A DNA stretch of 14,947 nucleotides. It comes from JAJTHJ01 sp046316025 (lineage in GTDB: Bacteria > Pseudomonadota > Gammaproteobacteria > Burkholderiales > Burkholderiaceae_F). The DNA lies in contig JBKCXU010000073.1 in assembly GCA_046316025.1 (NCBI GenBank), forward strand, positions 1 to 14,947, in the 5' to 3' direction. Of the stretch, positions 13,592 to 14,947 are shown piece after piece. The translations under genes and the position numbers were made by a program. The notes under the pieces were generated by a model. It did no database searches. It saw only the letters and a program-made list of their open reading frames with translations, and was not told the origin of the DNA. The stretch's first letter is position 1, and the number at the start of each line of letters is the position of its first letter.

Positions 13592-14025
13592 CACTTGGCG
13601 GCCGCCGCTTCGACCGGTTCGGTGACGAAGCCGATCCGCGTCAACCCCGACTTCTGCGCCGCCGCCATCACCTGCGCCAGCCGCTCGTAGCGGGTGGCCT
13701 TGTCGGCGCGCAGGTGCAGTTCGGGTTGCGGGCTGCGCTTGGCGGCGCGCGCCAGACGGTCGGCGAAGTCGTCTTCGCCGACCGCCTCGTTGTTCCAGTG
13801 CAGTGCGCCTTCGGCATCGATCGCCAGTTGGATCGCCTCCACTTGGCCGACCGCCGGCGGTGCGTCGGCCTTGGGCAATTCGAGCTTGATGGCACTGGCC
13901 AGCAACGGCGCGGTGATGATGAAGATCACCAGCAACACCAGCATCACGTCCACCAGCGGCGTGACGTTGATCTCCGCCATCGGTTGCGACGGCGCCCGGC
14001 CGCGTTCGAAGCCGCCGAAGGCCAT
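13591..14025 (-). CDS. exbD: ExbD/TolR-family energy transducer
   Basis: ExbD works with ExbB to couple the proton motive force to TonB. The 144-residue protein has the standard layout: a short cytoplasmic N-terminus, MAEINVTPLVDVMLVLLVIF (16-35) with the essential membrane aspartate (Asp26), and a periplasmic domain with LELPKADAPPAVGQ, LAIDAEGALHWNN and LHLRADKATRYERLAQVMAA. The ATG at 14025 lies two bases after the exbB stop. An internal ATG (residue 16) is possible, but the upstream start keeps the family's usual N-terminal tail. The stop overlaps the btuF ATG (TGATG). TolR is unlikely because btuF follows and no tolA, tolB or pal is present. Confidence 0.92.
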   Translation of the reverse strand: MAFGGFERGRAPSQPMAEINVTPLVDVMLVLLVIFIITAPLLASAIKLELPKADAPPAVGQVEAIQLAIDAEGALHWNNEAVGEDDFADRLARAAKRSPQPELHLRADKATRYERLAQVMAAAQKSGLTRIGFVTEPVEAAAAK

Positions 14026-14027
14026 GC

Positions 14028-14705
14028 TCAGGCCGGCCGCTCGCCGACGGTGACGTAGGCGTGCAGATCGTGGGCAAAGCCGTCCAGTTGCGCCAGCAGC
14101 GTGCGGTTGACGCGGACGAAGGCGTTGTACGCCAGCACGGCGGGGATGGCCACGGCCAGGCCGAAGGCGGTCATGATCAGTGCCTCACCGACGGGACCGG
14201 CGACTTTCTCGATGGCGATCGCGCCGCTGGCGGCGATGCCGAGCAGCGCGTGGTAGATGCCCCAGACGGTGCCGAAGAGACCCACGAAAGGCGCGGTGGC
14301 GCCGACCGAGGCGAGGAAGGTCAGCCCCGACTCCAGCTTGGCGGCGGCTTCGTTGATCCGCTGGCGCAGGGCGCGGGTGACGAGTTCGCCGCGATCCACG
14401 CGCGCGGCGAGCAAGCGCTCGTCGCTGGCGCCGTCGAGCGCGCGCACCGCGGTGTCGGCGAGCGGGGAGAACACGGCTTCGCGATCGTGCGGCTTGAGCA
14501 TCGCTGCCGCTTCCGCCAGCGACTGCGCCTGCCAGAACTCGTCGAGCCGAGCTGCGGCGCGGCGCACGCGCAGCCAGGCCCAGGCTTTCCAAACGATGAG
14601 AAACCAGCTGCCGATCGACATCAGCAGCAGCACATATGCGGTCGCGCGGATGACGGCATCCGCACCGTCCCAAAAGTGGCCGACTCCGAGACCGCTGGCG
14701 TCCAT
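14028..14705 (-). CDS. exbB: ExbB/MotA/TolQ-family proton channel
   Basis: ExbB forms the pentameric proton channel that, with ExbD, energises TonB. The 225-residue protein has three membrane segments (about 22-42, 127-150 and 176-197). It carries the family motif GATAPFVGLFGTVWGIYHA (135-153) and GEALIMTAFGLAVAIPAVLAYN (173-194), whose Glu174 corresponds to the conserved membrane glutamate. A cytoplasmic helical region lies between the first two segments. The ATG at 14705 has no strong ribosome binding site. The 58 bases separating it from dapB contain no terminator I can see, so read-through from dapB is possible. Placement with exbD and btuF suggests service to B12 uptake, although it may serve all TonB receptors in the cell. 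Confidence 0.93.
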   Translation of the reverse strand: MDASGLGVGHFWDGADAVIRATAYVLLLMSIGSWFLIVWKAWAWLRVRRAAARLDEFWQAQSLAEAAAMLKPHDREAVFSPLADTAVRALDGASDERLLAARVDRGELVTRALRQRINEAAAKLESGLTFLASVGATAPFVGLFGTVWGIYHALLGIAASGAIAIEKVAGPVGEALIMTAFGLAVAIPAVLAYNAFVRVNRTLLAQLDGFAHDLHAYVTVGERPA

Positions 14706-14763
14706 CGTTCGAATACGTTCGTGACGGGGGCGGGGCTACGCGCTTGTGTGGCTCGGCGCGCCG

Positions 14764-14947
14764 CTACCGCTCATCGCGCAGGCCCAGCACATCTTGCATG
14801 TCGAACAAGCCGCTGGCGTGCGCCTGCAGAAAGCGCGCCGCCCGCAGCGCGCCGTCGGCATAGCTGGCGCGGGTCGTGGACTTGTGGCTGATTTCGATTC
14901 GCTCGCCGGTGCCGGCAAAGACGACCGTGTGGTCGCCGACGATGTCG
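14764..14947 (-). CDS. dapB: 4-hydroxy-tetrahydrodipicolinate reductase, C-terminal part (partial, cut by window edge)
   Basis: The last 61 codons of dapB are present, reading DIVGDHTVVFAGTGERIEIS, then HKSTTRASYADGALRAARFL and a terminal SGLFDMQDVLGL segment. These are the conserved C-terminal motifs of DapB, including GDHTV, the SHK..TR segment and the GLFDMQDVLGL end. DapB reduces the dihydrodipicolinate precursor with NAD(P)H in lysine and diaminopimelate synthesis in the cytoplasm. The TAG stop is at 14766-14764. The downstream gene on the same strand is exbB, an order I recall from other betaproteobacteria. Confidence 0.96.
   Translation of the reverse strand, partial: DIVGDHTVVFAGTGERIEISHKSTTRASYADGALRAARFLQAHASGLFDMQDVLGLRDER

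Noticed and set aside
13592..14077. Possible fusion of btuF with an upstream segment, because its frame stays open to 14077
   Set aside because: The extra sequence is out-of-frame exbD with no recognisable domain, and the TGATG junction at 13591 gives a normal start.

Overview
The window reads as chromosomal DNA of a GC-rich betaproteobacterium, probably in or near the Burkholderiales. The evidence is the gene content and order: ilvD divergent from lgt; a Bug/TctC-type periplasmic binding protein; zapB-zapA followed by 6S RNA and an EVE-domain gene; and dapB followed by exbB-exbD. Third codon positions are mostly G or C. I see no tRNA, rRNA, CRISPR array, insertion sequence or prophage gene.

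Layout. 1-263 (-) is the 5' end of ilvD. 315-2147 (+) holds lgt and a Bug-family binding protein, followed directly by a palindromic repeat element (2148-2271). 2380-3957 (+) is a malonyl-CoA synthetase (matB), convergent with a Crp/Fnr-type regulator (3968-4606, -). 4721-6000 (-) is a two-gene unit: an EVE-domain protein overlapping a TauE/SafE-type permease. 6058-6236 (-) is 6S RNA with its own intrinsic terminator, directly downstream of zapB-zapA (6257-6770, -).

The second half is a vitamin B12 uptake region. A cobalamin riboswitch (6824-7036, +) precedes btuB (outer-membrane receptor), btuC (permease) and btuD (ATPase). These are followed by an orphan ParA-like ATPase, a DinB-fold protein and a GNAT acetyltransferase. 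On the opposite strand, converging on them, lie exbB-exbD-btuF, downstream of the end of dapB at the right edge. Together they supply the receptor, the ExbB/ExbD energising proteins, the periplasmic binding protein and the inner-membrane ABC importer. TonB itself is not encoded here.

Most intervals are short and many genes overlap (ATGA or TGATG junctions), so translational coupling is common. The more unusual points are: a 17-codon ORF linking btuB to btuC by two ATGA overlaps; a MITE-like inverted repeat that encodes the N-terminal part of BtuF; a BtuD with a non-canonical Q-loop; a possible two-state pairing around the btuB ribosome binding site; and an EVE gene starting 14 bases beyond the 6S RNA terminator. 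I found no clearly new multi-gene system. The nearest candidate is the uncharacterised parA-dinB-GNAT trio embedded in the B12 region.
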